NCBI GenBank assembly: GCA_027083355.1
Contig: JALWOY010000190.1
Span: 1 to 43,375, forward strand
Reading direction: 5' to 3'
DNA: 43,375 bases
Source: Phycisphaerales bacterium
GTDB lineage: Bacteria; Planctomycetota; Phycisphaerae; Phycisphaerales; UBA1924
The notes under the pieces are model-generated. The model saw only the letters and a list, made by a program, of their open reading frames with translations. It was not told where the DNA came from and did not search any database. The position numbers and the translations under genes are program-made. Each line of letters begins with the position of its first letter. The stretch's first letter is position 1. Positions 15,691 to 23,297 of the stretch are shown piece by piece.

Positions 15691-16176
15691 ATGGTGGGAA
15701 TTGGGAAAGCATTCGCGATCGTCGGCGGCCTCCTTGTCGGGGCTGTTGGGGCGTACAACTTCACGACGACCGGCTGCCCGCTCGGCGGCGTGTGCGGCGA
15801 TGAAACCCGGGCCTCGGCCACCGTCGCCGAAACACAAACGGCGACCCGGACACAAGCCCCCGCGTGCCCGCTGTGCGAGGCCGCCGGTGAATCGGCCGCC
15901 GCGCCGTGTGATCCGGCCTCGTGCGATCGTCCCGACTGCGATCCGTCGCAGTGCCCCGAAGCCATGAAGGCGCAGTGTGCGAGTAAGGTCGACTGTGATC
16001 CGTCGCAGTGCCCCGAAGCCATGAAGGCGCAGTGTGCGGGTAAGGCCGACTGTGATCCGTCGCAGTGCCCCCACGCGCAGGCGGCTGAACAGGCGGCCGA
16101 AGTGGAAGCGTCCGAGGTCCCGGCGTGCTGCGCCGAGAAGGCCGACCAGGACAAGCCCGCGGACAGTGACGGCTGA
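15691..16176 (+). CDS. Membrane-anchored cysteine-repeat protein (unknown, possible metal binder)
   Basis: 161 residues that I cannot assign to a family. One N-terminal membrane helix (about 6-22, AFAIVGGLLVGAVGAY) is followed by a region with 16 Cys in total. Its core is a 19-residue repeat, DCDPSQCPEAMKAQC plus four residues: two full copies, a third that keeps DCDPSQCP, and a degenerate CDPASC before them. The end carries ACC and an acidic tail. Asp and Cys spacing of this kind would suit soft-metal or iron binding in the periplasm, but disulfides are equally possible. The start is ATG 15691 with CAGGAG upstream. A TATGCT -10-like box is at 15620-15625. Being next to a sigma/anti-sigma pair, it may be part of the response it controls. 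Confidence 0.75.
   Translation: MVGIGKAFAIVGGLLVGAVGAYNFTTTGCPLGGVCGDETRASATVAETQTATRTQAPACPLCEAAGESAAAPCDPASCDRPDCDPSQCPEAMKAQCASKVDCDPSQCPEAMKAQCAGKADCDPSQCPHAQAAEQAAEVEASEVPACCAEKADQDKPADSDG
15934..16071 (+). repeat. 57-bp tandem repeat inside the Cys-repeat gene
   Basis: Unit one is 15934-15990, unit two 15991-16047, and a partial third starts at 16048 and stays alike to about 16071. Units one and two differ at only a few bases, so the duplication looks recent. 57 is a multiple of three and keeps the frame. Confidence 0.9.
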
Positions 16177-16231
16177 GCGCCGAGCCGAAGCATCCCTGTT
16201 GCTGAACGAGGCCGTGCCCGATTGATTCGGG

Positions 16232-16237
16232 TAGAGT
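16232..16237 (+). promoter_or_regulatory. -10 box TAGAGT before the gene at 16244 (leaderless)
   Basis: TAGAGT is followed by six bases (GTTTGC) and then GTG 16244, with no ribosome site possible in between. Confidence 0.5.
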
Positions 16238-16243
16238 GTTTGC

Positions 16244-16783
16244 GTGTGCCCGTTCCGGCTCGAATCCGGTCCGATGATCGCGTGGGTCGGCCCGCTCGCG
16301 GGCGGGCTGCTCGATTTTTCATGCCGGGATGGATCGGCCCCCAAACCTTTGTTGAGGCGCTCGCCGCCCGAGCAGGACAGCCCCGCCTGGCTGGCGATCC
16401 GGCCCCGTCTCGGGGGTACGTTCGCCGGGGCTGAATCGGCGCGGTGGTCCCTGCTCGACCGTACCCCGTTGTCGGCCCGTCTCCGGTACGAGTCGCAGGA
16501 CGGTGCGGCGTGCATGATCCGATATGAGCTGTCGCCCGATTCGTTGTTGGTCGGCCTGCGGTCGGCACCGCTGGTGCACGGGATCTTGTCGGGTGCGTTG
16601 CTGATCAACGGCATCAGTGAAGAGCTTGAAATCGTCCCGGTCCGCGGTTTCGGTCGCGTCCGGCTTCATGATCAGCGGGACGCGACGTGCCCGATCCGTA
16701 TCGAACCGGGGGAGGCGGACATGTGCGCATTGATCCTGCGATACGCACCGCGCAACCCCGGAGAACCGAGGGGTGAGCCATGA
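16244..16783 (+). CDS. Unknown protein upstream of and coupled to the EVE-domain gene
   Basis: 179 residues, not recognised. It has no signal peptide or membrane helix. It alternates short hydrophobic strands with loops (LDFSCRDGSAPKP, ARLRYESQDGAACMIRYELS, GALLINGISEELEIVPV), so a beta-rich cytoplasmic fold is likely. Support for a real gene: a TAGAGT box six bases before GTG 16244, a stop that shares ATGA with the EVE gene, and no competing gene on the other strand. An in-frame ATG at 16274 is an alternative start. Function cannot be stated. Confidence 0.65.
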   Translation: MCPFRLESGPMIAWVGPLAGGLLDFSCRDGSAPKPLLRRSPPEQDSPAWLAIRPRLGGTFAGAESARWSLLDRTPLSARLRYESQDGAACMIRYELSPDSLLVGLRSAPLVHGILSGALLINGISEELEIVPVRGFGRVRLHDQRDATCPIRIEPGEADMCALILRYAPRNPGEPRGEP

Positions 16784-17205
16784 CCATGTTTCTGCTGAAA
16801 ACAGAGCCGGGCGATTACTCGTTCGATGATCTTGTCCGCGACGGGGCGACCGAGTGGGACGGCGTCGCGAACCCCGCGGCCCAGAAGGCGATGCGGTCGA
16901 TGAAAAAGGGCGACGAGGCGTTGATTTATCACACGGGCAATGAACGCCGCATCGCTGGTCTGGCGAAGGTCGTCCGGGGCGCATACCCCGATCCGGATCA
17001 CCCGGGGACGACCTCGAAGGGCGATCCGAAGCGGGTGCTGGTCGACGTGGCCCCGGTTCGTCCGGCGAAGAAAACAGTGACGCTCGCGGACATCAAGGCC
17101 GACGAACGGTTCTCGGGCTTTGCGCTTGTGCGGCAGCCCCGGCTGAGCGTGATGGAGGTGCCGGCGGATCTGGCCCGATCCCTGAAAGCAATGGCGGGGT
17201 TGTGA
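16780..17205 (+). CDS. EVE-domain protein (YTH/PUA-like modified-base reader fold)
   Basis: 141 residues, the whole length of an EVE domain. MFLLKTEPGDYSFDDL at the start, then EWDGVANPAAQKAMRSMKKGDEALIYHTG and IAGLAKVVRGAYPDP, are the typical strands and the W-D-G-V-x-N/P motif of the family (often annotated as thymocyte nuclear protein 1-like). EVE domains have the PUA/YTH fold and are thought to bind modified bases in DNA or RNA; some sit in restriction systems. No restriction gene is next to it. The start overlaps the stop of the unknown upstream gene by four bases, so the two may work together. Confidence 0.93.
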   Translation: MTMFLLKTEPGDYSFDDLVRDGATEWDGVANPAAQKAMRSMKKGDEALIYHTGNERRIAGLAKVVRGAYPDPDHPGTTSKGDPKRVLVDVAPVRPAKKTVTLADIKADERFSGFALVRQPRLSVMEVPADLARSLKAMAGL

Positions 17206-17278
17206 GCCGCGCCGGGCTGTCGTCGCGGGACCGACCCGGCACCACCGGGGATGGCTTCATCGCACGACGCGGGGTGTA

Positions 17279-18763
17279 TCACGTCGCGGCGGCCGGGGTG
17301 GCCCCGACTGTGGCTGTTTCGGCCGGTTGATCCGTGTTCGGCTTCCTGATCGATCTGTAGATTTCGACGACGAGTGTGTCATCCTCGGGGGGCAGGCCGT
17401 CGCGGTGGTCGGTAACGGCGCGGAGGAGTTTGTCCGGCCATTGTCCCGGCTCGATTCGCCCGGGCTGGGCGAGGAGCCGGCGCATGCCCTCGATTCGGAG
17501 CATCTGACCCGTTTCGGTGCGTGCTTCCGTGGCGCCGTCGGTGTAGGCGATGACCGAGTCGCCGGGCCCGAACTCGACGGTGGTCTGTCCCGGGTCGAAG
17601 CCGTCATCCGGGCAGGCACCGAGGACGAACGCGGTGGAGTCGAGATTGGAGAGCGTGCCGTCGACGGCGCGGAGAAAAGCGGGCGGGTGCCCGCCGCTGG
17701 CGTATTCGAGCGTGCCCAGAGAGGGGTCGACCTTGAGGCACAAGGCGGTGACGAAAATCGAATGCCTCGCGAGCGTGAGGTGGACGTACCGATTGAGGCG
17801 TGCGAGGACGCGGCCCGGTTCGATGAACGGATCGTCGGCGAACAGCAGCTCGATTTCGCCGTGGAGCCTGTTGACGGTCAGGGCGGCGGGGATGCCGTGC
17901 CCGGTGACGTCGAGCAGGACGACGCTGAGGGCCTCGTCGCGTCCGTCGTCCGCGGGGCAAGTGCTGGCGTGGAGGTAGTCGCCGCCGATCTGCCGCATCG
18001 GCTCGTACTTGTATGTAAAACAGACGGAGGCACCGGTGCGCGGGGTCGGGAACAGGCTCTCGTGGATGGCGCGTGCGTAGGCGAGTTCCTGGCGGAGCGA
18101 GCCGTATCGCTTCTGTACGAAGGTGAGTTTGGATCGCCCCAATCGTTGGGTATGCCGCATCCACGCGATGAGGCACCCCGGGATGGGGAGAAAAAGGCTG
18201 AAAAGAATGGCGGCGGTGTTGCCGGCGGTCGGCCCGCCCTCGAACTGAAGCCGGGACAGGGCGCTGATCGTCAGGGCGATCACCGCGGGGATGACGGCCT
18301 GAGCGACCGACCACGGAAAAACGAGAGACGCGACAGTGAACGAGATCGTGAACATCAGCAGCCCGGCGGGCATGTGGATCCCCCCGGCGCGAAGTGTGAT
18401 GCCGTAAAGGCTGTCGAGCGTGATCAGGGCGATACTCGTCCACAAGAGGTAATGCCGGGGGATGCCTCGGCGGAGTGCGACGACGAGCGCCGCAGCGTAG
18501 CCCGCGATCCAGAGCAGATTGGCGGCGAGGTAGAGCGTGACGCCGCTGTCGCCGAGGATATTCTTTGTGAACTTCTCGCTGAAGATGCCCAGGCCGATGA
18601 TGGGGTCGAGCAACGCGATCCAGACGGGGATCGAGCCGAGGGTGCCGAGGCCGCCCCAGATGGCGATGAACCAGATCAGGCGCCGCCGGAGCAATTGGCC
18701 GGTTTGCGCGGCGAACTCGCGGCGGAATTCGGAGGTTTCTGGGCCGTGCGGCGGGCGGTTCAC
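17279..18763 (-). CDS. Membrane SpoIIE-type PP2C serine/threonine phosphatase
   Basis: 494 residues from GTG 18763. The N-terminal half (about 30-215) has several membrane helices (LIWFIAIWGGLGTLGSIPVW, YLAANLLWIAGYAAALVVAL and others) and is probably a sensor. The C-terminal half (about 255-475) is a SpoIIE/RsbU phosphatase domain with RQIGGDYLHAS, VVLLDVTGHGIPAALTV, YASGGHPPAFL and DSVIAYTDGATEART, all metal-binding positions in place. Such enzymes dephosphorylate anti-sigma-factor antagonists. The frame is open further upstream to 18877, inside the cobalamin adenosyltransferase gene, but GTG 18763 lies one base after that gene's stop and fits coupled translation. No antagonist or kinase gene is seen nearby. 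Confidence 0.9.
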   Translation of the reverse strand: MNRPPHGPETSEFRREFAAQTGQLLRRRLIWFIAIWGGLGTLGSIPVWIALLDPIIGLGIFSEKFTKNILGDSGVTLYLAANLLWIAGYAAALVVALRRGIPRHYLLWTSIALITLDSLYGITLRAGGIHMPAGLLMFTISFTVASLVFPWSVAQAVIPAVIALTISALSRLQFEGGPTAGNTAAILFSLFLPIPGCLIAWMRHTQRLGRSKLTFVQKRYGSLRQELAYARAIHESLFPTPRTGASVCFTYKYEPMRQIGGDYLHASTCPADDGRDEALSVVLLDVTGHGIPAALTVNRLHGEIELLFADDPFIEPGRVLARLNRYVHLTLARHSIFVTALCLKVDPSLGTLEYASGGHPPAFLRAVDGTLSNLDSTAFVLGACPDDGFDPGQTTVEFGPGDSVIAYTDGATEARTETGQMLRIEGMRRLLAQPGRIEPGQWPDKLLRAVTDHRDGLPPEDDTLVVEIYRSIRKPNTDQPAETATVGATPAAAT

Positions 18764-18764
18764 G

Positions 18765-19385
18765 TCAGGCGTCCGTGTCGGTCTGGTCGGCCGGGTTGTC
18801 GGGCTGACGCCGGCCGGCGGCTGGTTGCCAGAGGATATCGGCGTGGCCCCGGTTGTTGGCGACCCGGGCGAGGACAAAGAGCAGGTCGCTCAGGCGGTTG
18901 AGGTAGGCGATCGGGGCCGGTCCGACGCCGCCCGGCTCGCTCTCTGCCAATGAAGTCACGGCCCGTTCGGCGCGGCGGGTCACGGCTCTCGCCATGTGCA
19001 GCGCGGAGGCGAGGGGGGTGCCGCCGGGGAGGATGAAGTTGGTCAGCGGTTCGAGGTCGGCGTTGAAGCGGTCGATGAGCGCTTCGAGCCTCGCGACCTG
19101 CTCGTCCGTGACGCGGAGCGCGGCCCGGCCGTCGGCGTCTCCCGGCGGGATGCACAGATCGGCCCCGACGTCGAAGAGATCATTCTGGATGCCGCGGAGG
19201 ATGCCGGCAATTTCGGGGCAATCCGGCTCGGCAAAGGAAGCGGCGAGCCCGATGGCGGCGTTCGCCTCGTCCACATCTCCATAGGCGGCGACCCGCGGGT
19301 GGGCTTTGTTGACACGCTGTCCGGTGCCCAGCGCGGTGGTGCCGTCGTCTCCGGTGCGGGTGTAGATTCTGGTCAGTCTGGGCAT
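18765..19385 (-). CDS. PduO-type cob(I)alamin adenosyltransferase
   Basis: 206 residues. It transfers the adenosyl group of ATP to cob(I)alamin or the corrinoid precursor to make coenzyme B12, in the cytoplasm. The PduO family marks are TRTGDDGTTALGTGQRV at residues 9-25 (ATP site), GDVDEANAAIGLA, LPGGTPLASALHMARAVTRR (about 129-148) and YLNRLSDLLFVLARVAN (about 174-190). The last 25 residues are a polar tail. ATG 19385 lies just past GAAGTTTTCCCC, a poor ribosome site. The stop is followed after one base by the GTG of the phosphatase gene, so both are one transcript. Confidence 0.94.
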   Translation of the reverse strand: MPRLTRIYTRTGDDGTTALGTGQRVNKAHPRVAAYGDVDEANAAIGLAASFAEPDCPEIAGILRGIQNDLFDVGADLCIPPGDADGRAALRVTDEQVARLEALIDRFNADLEPLTNFILPGGTPLASALHMARAVTRRAERAVTSLAESEPGGVGPAPIAYLNRLSDLLFVLARVANNRGHADILWQPAAGRRQPDNPADQTDTDA

Positions 19386-19483
19386 GGGGAAAACTTCGGT
19401 CCGGGGTGGATGGTGTATGCTGTCGGCTTCTTAGCGTAGCAGAACCGATGGGCTCGGCGAAACGGCCAATGCATGGAGGCAGC

Positions 19484-21259
19484 GTGGTGCGCGGGTGGAA
19501 AATGGCGTGGAACCCCCGGGGAGACGGATCGGCCCGCGGCGACCTGCTCGAACGCGTCCTCGCGGTGCGGGGGATCTCGCCCCACGCCTTGGAACCATCG
19601 CTCCGGCAGCTGCACGATCCGGGCCTGCTGCCGGGGATCGACAGGGCGGCCTCGCGGTTGCTGGACGCGGCGAAAGCCGGCGAGCGGATCGTGATCTACG
19701 GCGATTACGACGTGGACGGGATCACCGCCACGGCGATCCTGTACCGCATGCTCAAGGCCCTCGAGCCCGGGGCGGACGTGGGGACATACGTGCCGCACCG
19801 CGTGGATGAGGGCTACGGGCTGAACGCCGCGGCGCTCGAATCGCTCGCGGCGGAAGGGGCGCGGGTGGTGATGTCGGTGGATTGCGGGATCACCGCGGTC
19901 GAACCGGCGAGGGCCGCCCGCAAAGCGGGGCTGGACCTGATCATCACCGACCACCACAACCCGCCGCGAGCGGGCGACGGCATCCCCGATGCTTATGCAA
20001 TCGTGCATCCGCGCATGCCCGGTTCGGCCTACCCGTTCGGCGGGCTGTGCGGGGCGGGCGTGGCGTACAAAATCGCCTGGCGGCTCGCGACGATGCACGA
20101 GGGGTCCGAGCGGGTCGCGCCCGAGATCCGCGTGCTGCTGCTCGACCTGCTCGCGCTGGCGGCGCTCGGCACGGTGGCCGATGTCGTGCCGCTGGTCGAC
20201 GAGAACCGGGCGATCGTCCGGTTCGGGCTCTCCCGATGCACCACCACCGAGATCACCGGGCTGACGGCCCTGATCGAAGCGGCGAAGCTCACGGGGAACC
20301 GGATCGACGCAGAGAAAGTCGGCTTCCGGCTCGGACCCATGCTCAATGCCGTCGGCAGGCTCGGGCACGCCGCCGAAGCGGTCGAGCTCTTCATCACCGA
20401 AAACCGGAGCCGCGCGGACGAGATCGCGGGCGGGCTGAACCGGATCAACGAGCGACGGAAGCAGAAGCAGCGGCGTATCTTCGAGCAGGCGTCGGCCTTG
20501 GCCGAGGCGGCGGGGATGACCGATGAAAAGAAGCGTGCCATCGTCCTGGCCCACGAAGACTGGCACACCGGCGTCGTCGGGATCGTCTGCTCCAGGCTCG
20601 TCGAAACCTACGCCAGGCCGGCGATCCTGATGCAGCTGCGAACCGGCGAGCACGGCACCGTCTGCGCCGGGTCCGGCCGCTCGATCGACGGGTTCGATCT
20701 GCACGGGGCCGTGGCGTCGTGCGCGGACTGCCTCACGAGTTTCGGCGGGCACGATATGGCGATCGGGCTCCGGCTCGACGCGGACCGGCTCGAAGAATTC
20801 ACCGAGAGATTCCTGGCCACGGCGGGGGAGCGGCTCGGGCCGGACGATCTGGTGCGGACGGCGCTGTTCGACTGCGAAGCGTCGCTCGGGGAATTGACGC
20901 CGTCGGCGGTGAAGCGGCTCGAGAAAATGGCGCCGTTCGGGCGGTCCAACCCCCCCGTGCGGCTGATGCTCCCGTCGGTGCAGGTCGACGGGCGCGCCGC
21001 CCCGTTCGGCAAGGCCGGGGATCATCTCGGGGTCCGTCTCCGGGGCGGTGACGGCAGCGTGGTGCGGGCGATCGGTTGGCGTTGGGCCGAGATGCTCGAC
21101 AAATTCAGGCCCGGCGCGATGCTGGACGTACTCGTCGAACCGGCGGTGTCGGATTATTCGGGCCGCGTCGAACCGGTGCTGATCGACGCGCGACGGGCCG
21201 GGAAAGCCGCGGAAGTGATCGTGCCCCCGCGGCCCTGCGCGGGAAGGGTCCCGGCGTGA
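19484..21259 (+). CDS. recJ: Single-stranded-DNA-specific exonuclease RecJ
   Basis: 591 residues, normal for RecJ, the 5'-3' exonuclease of recombination and mismatch repair. The DHH phosphoesterase motifs are clear: VIYGDYDVDGITATA (motif I, about 69-83), MSVDCGITA, DLIITDHHNPP (DHH, about 147-157) and GTVADVVPLVDENR. The DHHA1 part shows GVVGIVCSRL, AGSGRSIDGFDLH and FGGHDMAIGL, followed by the C-terminal OB-fold region. The start chosen is GTG 19484, with GTG again as the next codon, behind GGAGG (19475-19479). In-frame ATGs at 19448, 19469 and 19502 lack a better ribosome site. TATGCT at 19416-19421 may be the -10 box. The stop overlaps the next start (GTGA). Confidence 0.94.
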   Translation: MVRGWKMAWNPRGDGSARGDLLERVLAVRGISPHALEPSLRQLHDPGLLPGIDRAASRLLDAAKAGERIVIYGDYDVDGITATAILYRMLKALEPGADVGTYVPHRVDEGYGLNAAALESLAAEGARVVMSVDCGITAVEPARAARKAGLDLIITDHHNPPRAGDGIPDAYAIVHPRMPGSAYPFGGLCGAGVAYKIAWRLATMHEGSERVAPEIRVLLLDLLALAALGTVADVVPLVDENRAIVRFGLSRCTTTEITGLTALIEAAKLTGNRIDAEKVGFRLGPMLNAVGRLGHAAEAVELFITENRSRADEIAGGLNRINERRKQKQRRIFEQASALAEAAGMTDEKKRAIVLAHEDWHTGVVGIVCSRLVETYARPAILMQLRTGEHGTVCAGSGRSIDGFDLHGAVASCADCLTSFGGHDMAIGLRLDADRLEEFTERFLATAGERLGPDDLVRTALFDCEASLGELTPSAVKRLEKMAPFGRSNPPVRLMLPSVQVDGRAAPFGKAGDHLGVRLRGGDGSVVRAIGWRWAEMLDKFRPGAMLDVLVEPAVSDYSGRVEPVLIDARRAGKAAEVIVPPRPCAGRVPA

Positions 21260-21651
21260 GGCGTGTCATCCCGATGATCGGCCTGCTCGTTGGTGTGCTG
21301 ATCGGCGCGGCCGGGTGTGCCGGGGGCGGCGGGCGCGCCGACCGACGCCCCGCGCGGATCGGGCACGTGGTGCTCATCAAACTGCACGATCCCGACGACC
21401 GCGCGGCGTTGATCGCCGATTGCGACACGATGCTGTCGTCTATCCCCGGTGTCACGGCGTACTCGGCGGGCCGGCGGCTGGACGTCGGACGCGACACCAT
21501 GGATTTCGATGTCGGGCTGTATATCGGTTTCGAGACCGAAGCGGATTACGCGGCCTATGTCGAGAACGAATCGCACAAGGAACTGGTCGAGCGCTGGAAA
21601 CCGAACCTGGAATGGCTCCGGGTGTACGACCTGCTCGACGAGACGCCCTGA
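21256..21651 (+). CDS. Dabb-domain (stress-responsive alpha/beta barrel) lipoprotein
   Basis: 131 residues starting at a GTG that overlaps the recJ stop. The N-terminal MIGLLVGVLIGAAGCAGGGG is a lipoprotein signal with lipobox AAGC, so the protein sits in the envelope. The rest (about 35-125) is a Dabb domain: IGHVVLIKLHDPDDRAALIA, SIPGVTAYSAGRR, DFDVGLYIGFETEADYAAYV and a final helix HKELVERWKP. Dabb proteins are small dimeric ferredoxin-like barrels of varied function; a lipoprotein form is seen in planctomycetes and others. The role here is unknown. Coupling to recJ may be only an accident of position. Confidence 0.85.
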   Translation: MRRVIPMIGLLVGVLIGAAGCAGGGGRADRRPARIGHVVLIKLHDPDDRAALIADCDTMLSSIPGVTAYSAGRRLDVGRDTMDFDVGLYIGFETEADYAAYVENESHKELVERWKPNLEWLRVYDLLDETP

Positions 21652-21704
21652 TACGTATCCCAAAGCATTCTCGTGCTTTCTGACGCAAGATTCGGGTGTT
21701 CTCG

Positions 21705-21746
21705 CCTCCCTCTCCCCGCTGACGGGGAGAGGGCCGGGGTGAGGGG
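21705..21746 (+). repeat. CTCTCCCC...GGGGAGAG palindromic repeat, copy 1
   Basis: CCCTCTCCCCGCTGACGGGG and then AGAGGGCCGGGGTGAGGGGC form a hairpin-capable element. The related copy at 21968-22029 is in reverse orientation. Confidence 0.75.
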
Positions 21747-21790
21747 CTCTCTCAGCTCTTCGAGCGTCGTTCATCATCATTTTCCGGCGT

Positions 21791-21871
21791 GTGCCACGGC
21801 TCTGTGAGCCGTGTCTTGGGACACACTTGCGACACACAGCCATTTGACACGGCAAGATGGCCGTGCCACAC
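21791..21871. repeat. Two hairpin repeats of the CACGGCTC/GAGCCGTG type
   Basis: CACGGCTC (21795-21802), three bases, GAGCCGTG (21806-21813) form a perfect 8-bp hairpin. CACGGC (21848-21853) with GCCGTG (21860-21865) forms a second. Both are flanked by GTG/CAC-rich sequence, and TTGGGACACAC lies between them. They look like decayed copies of a dispersed genomic repeat. Confidence 0.6.
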
Positions 21872-21967
21872 GCAACAGGATTCCGCAAACCGCTCTATTT
21901 CTTCTCTGTCTCCTTGCTTTGTCGCGTGAACCGATCGGCGAGACATGAAGAAGTGGAAGAAGTTGTA

Positions 21968-22029
21968 GCCCCTCACCCGCCGACGTTTCGCGTCGTCTCC
22001 CTCTCCCCGGCGACCGGGGAGAGGTGGGG
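21968..22029 (-). repeat. CTCTCCCC...GGGGAGAG palindromic repeat, copy 2, with an inserted small hairpin
   Basis: It begins GCCCCTCACCC, the reverse complement of the end of copy 1, and ends CTCTCCCCGGCGACCGGGGAG. Between them is CGACG-TTTCG-CGTCG, an inserted or diverged 5-bp hairpin. Confidence 0.7.
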
Positions 22030-22158
22030 CAGGCAACCCTCGCGCACACCACGAAACCCGGACGCGTAAAGCACGTCGATCAAGAAAACATCCGCCCATC
22101 GCACCCGGGTATGGTCAACACGCGCGAGTTTTTCCTGGAATTTGTATGAGGGTCGGGG

Positions 22159-22473
22159 CTATTCCTTCACGCCGCTGACACGCCCCGGTCGGGTGTATTT
22201 CTCGATCGCTCGCTCGAGGTCAACACCGTTGATGTTGGCCAGCGTGGCGAGCCAGGCGAGGACGTCGGCGAATTCTTCCTCGAGATTGGCCCTCTCGGCG
22301 TCGGTGGGGGGGCTGCCGTTGTGGGCCTGCTTGTTGTTGTTGTAGAGCGCGGTCGCGAGCTCGCCGAACTCCTCGGCGAAGAGCAGGAACGTGGCGTGCG
22401 TGCCCCGGGCGTTGTCCGTGGCGAAGTACTTCTCGCGGATCAGCCGCTGGAAATCGGCGATGGTGACGGGCAT
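22159..22473 (-). CDS. MazG-like nucleotide pyrophosphohydrolase
   Basis: 104 residues, the size of a single MazG domain. MazG enzymes hydrolyse nucleoside triphosphates to the monophosphates with Mg2+, using E-E-x-x-E and E/E-x-x-D residues. Both are visible: LLFAEEFGELATALYNN (about 29-45) and LEEEFADVLAWLATLANING (about 63-82). The start ATG 22473 is five bases after a TATTCT box. An in-frame start at 22512 is possible but would lie before this box. It follows queC on the same strand with 63 bases between them. Confidence 0.87.
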   Translation of the reverse strand: MPVTIADFQRLIREKYFATDNARGTHATFLLFAEEFGELATALYNNNKQAHNGSPPTDAERANLEEEFADVLAWLATLANINGVDLERAIEKYTRPGRVSGVKE

Positions 22474-22478
22474 GCACG

Positions 22479-22484
22479 AGAATA
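22479..22484 (-). promoter_or_regulatory. -10 box TATTCT for the MazG-like gene (leaderless)
   Basis: On the minus strand TATTCT (22484 to 22479), then CGTGC, then ATG 22473. There is no ribosome site. Confidence 0.5.
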
Positions 22485-22536
22485 GGTCGACCCGGGGCAC
22501 CCCGCCGGGCACGGTCGGCGCGGGGTCGAATACCCG

Positions 22537-23253
22537 TCAACCGACCGCGTAACGCGTGGGATCGGGCACGCCCGCCTCGGCGAAGCCTTTTTTCCTCAGA
22601 ACACACGAATCGCACAGCCCGCACGCGAGGCCCTCGGGCGAGGGGTCATAGCAGGAGTGCGTCAGCGAAAGATCGACCCCGAGATCGGTCGCCGTGCGGA
22701 TGATCTCGGCTTTGGACAGGTCGGCGAGCGGGGTGTGCACGAGGATCTGCCCGCCCTCGACGCCGATCCGCGTGGCGAGGTTCGCCGCCTCGTTGAACGC
22801 GGCGATGAACTCGGGCCGGCAATCCGGGTAGCCGGAATAGTCGACGGCGTTGACGCCCGCGTAGAGGTTGCGGGCCCCGAGCGTCTCGGCCCAGGCCAGG
22901 GCGATCGAGAGGAAGATGAGGTTTCTCGCCGGGACGTAGGTGGAGGGGATGACGCCGGTGATCTCGCTCTCGGAGCGGGCCTTGGGCACGTCGATCTGAT
23001 CGGTGAGAGCGGACCCGCCGATGGTGCGGAGGTCGATGGGGAACACAAGCCGTTGTTTCACCCCGATCGCGCGGGCCGACCGCTCGGCGGCTTCGATCTC
23101 GACGCGGTGCCGCTGGTTGTAATCGAACGTGATCGCGCAGACATCGAACCCGTCGCGAGCGGCGATCGCGAGTGTCGTCGTGCTGTCGATCCCGCCGGAA
23201 TGGAGCACGACGGCGAGTTCGGTTTCCTCTGTGTGATCGGGTCGGCCCGTCAT
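22537..23253 (-). CDS. queC: 7-cyano-7-deazaguanine synthase QueC
   Basis: 238 residues, the usual size. QueC converts 7-carboxy-7-deazaguanine to preQ0 with ATP and ammonia, on the way to queuosine in tRNA or deazaguanine in DNA. The PP-loop [12 protein letters not shown] lies at residues 19-30. Further marks are [52 protein letters not shown] and the zinc site of four cysteines near the end ([19 protein letters not shown]). ATG 23253 follows a TATCCT box by seven bases. No queD, queE or queF is adjacent, and no preQ1 riboswitch is visible. Confidence 0.96.
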   Translation of the reverse strand: MTGRPDHTEETELAVVLHSGGIDSTTTLAIAARDGFDVCAITFDYNQRHRVEIEAAERSARAIGVKQRLVFPIDLRTIGGSALTDQIDVPKARSESEITGVIPSTYVPARNLIFLSIALAWAETLGARNLYAGVNAVDYSGYPDCRPEFIAAFNEAANLATRIGVEGGQILVHTPLADLSKAEIIRTATDLGVDLSLTHSCYDPSPEGLACGLCDSCVLRKKGFAEAGVPDPTRYAVG

Positions 23254-23260
23254 GGTGGTC

Positions 23261-23266
23261 AGGATA
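23261..23266 (-). promoter_or_regulatory. -10 box TATCCT for queC (leaderless)
   Basis: TATCCT (23266 to 23261 on the minus strand), seven bases GACCACC, then ATG 23253. Confidence 0.5.
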
Positions 23267-23297
23267 CACGACCGGCGCGGGGCGATGGGCGTGCCGC

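Larger units (their letters stand above)
21652..22158. other. 507-base non-coding gap filled with dispersed palindromic repeats
   Basis: It holds two copies of a CTCTCCCC/GGGGAGAG family (21705-21746 and, inverted, 21968-22029) and two hairpins of a 'GTGCCACGGC' family (21791-21871). Open frames across the gap are short and follow the repeats. No promoter or RNA gene is convincing. Confidence 0.7.

Noticed and set aside
15934-16071. CRISPR-like direct repeats
   Set aside because: The 57-bp units are joined without spacers, keep a reading frame and encode a Cys repeat.
22473-22660. preQ1 riboswitch near queC
   Set aside because: queC has only seven bases between its -10 box and its start, so there is no leader to hold one, and no preQ1 motif is seen around it.
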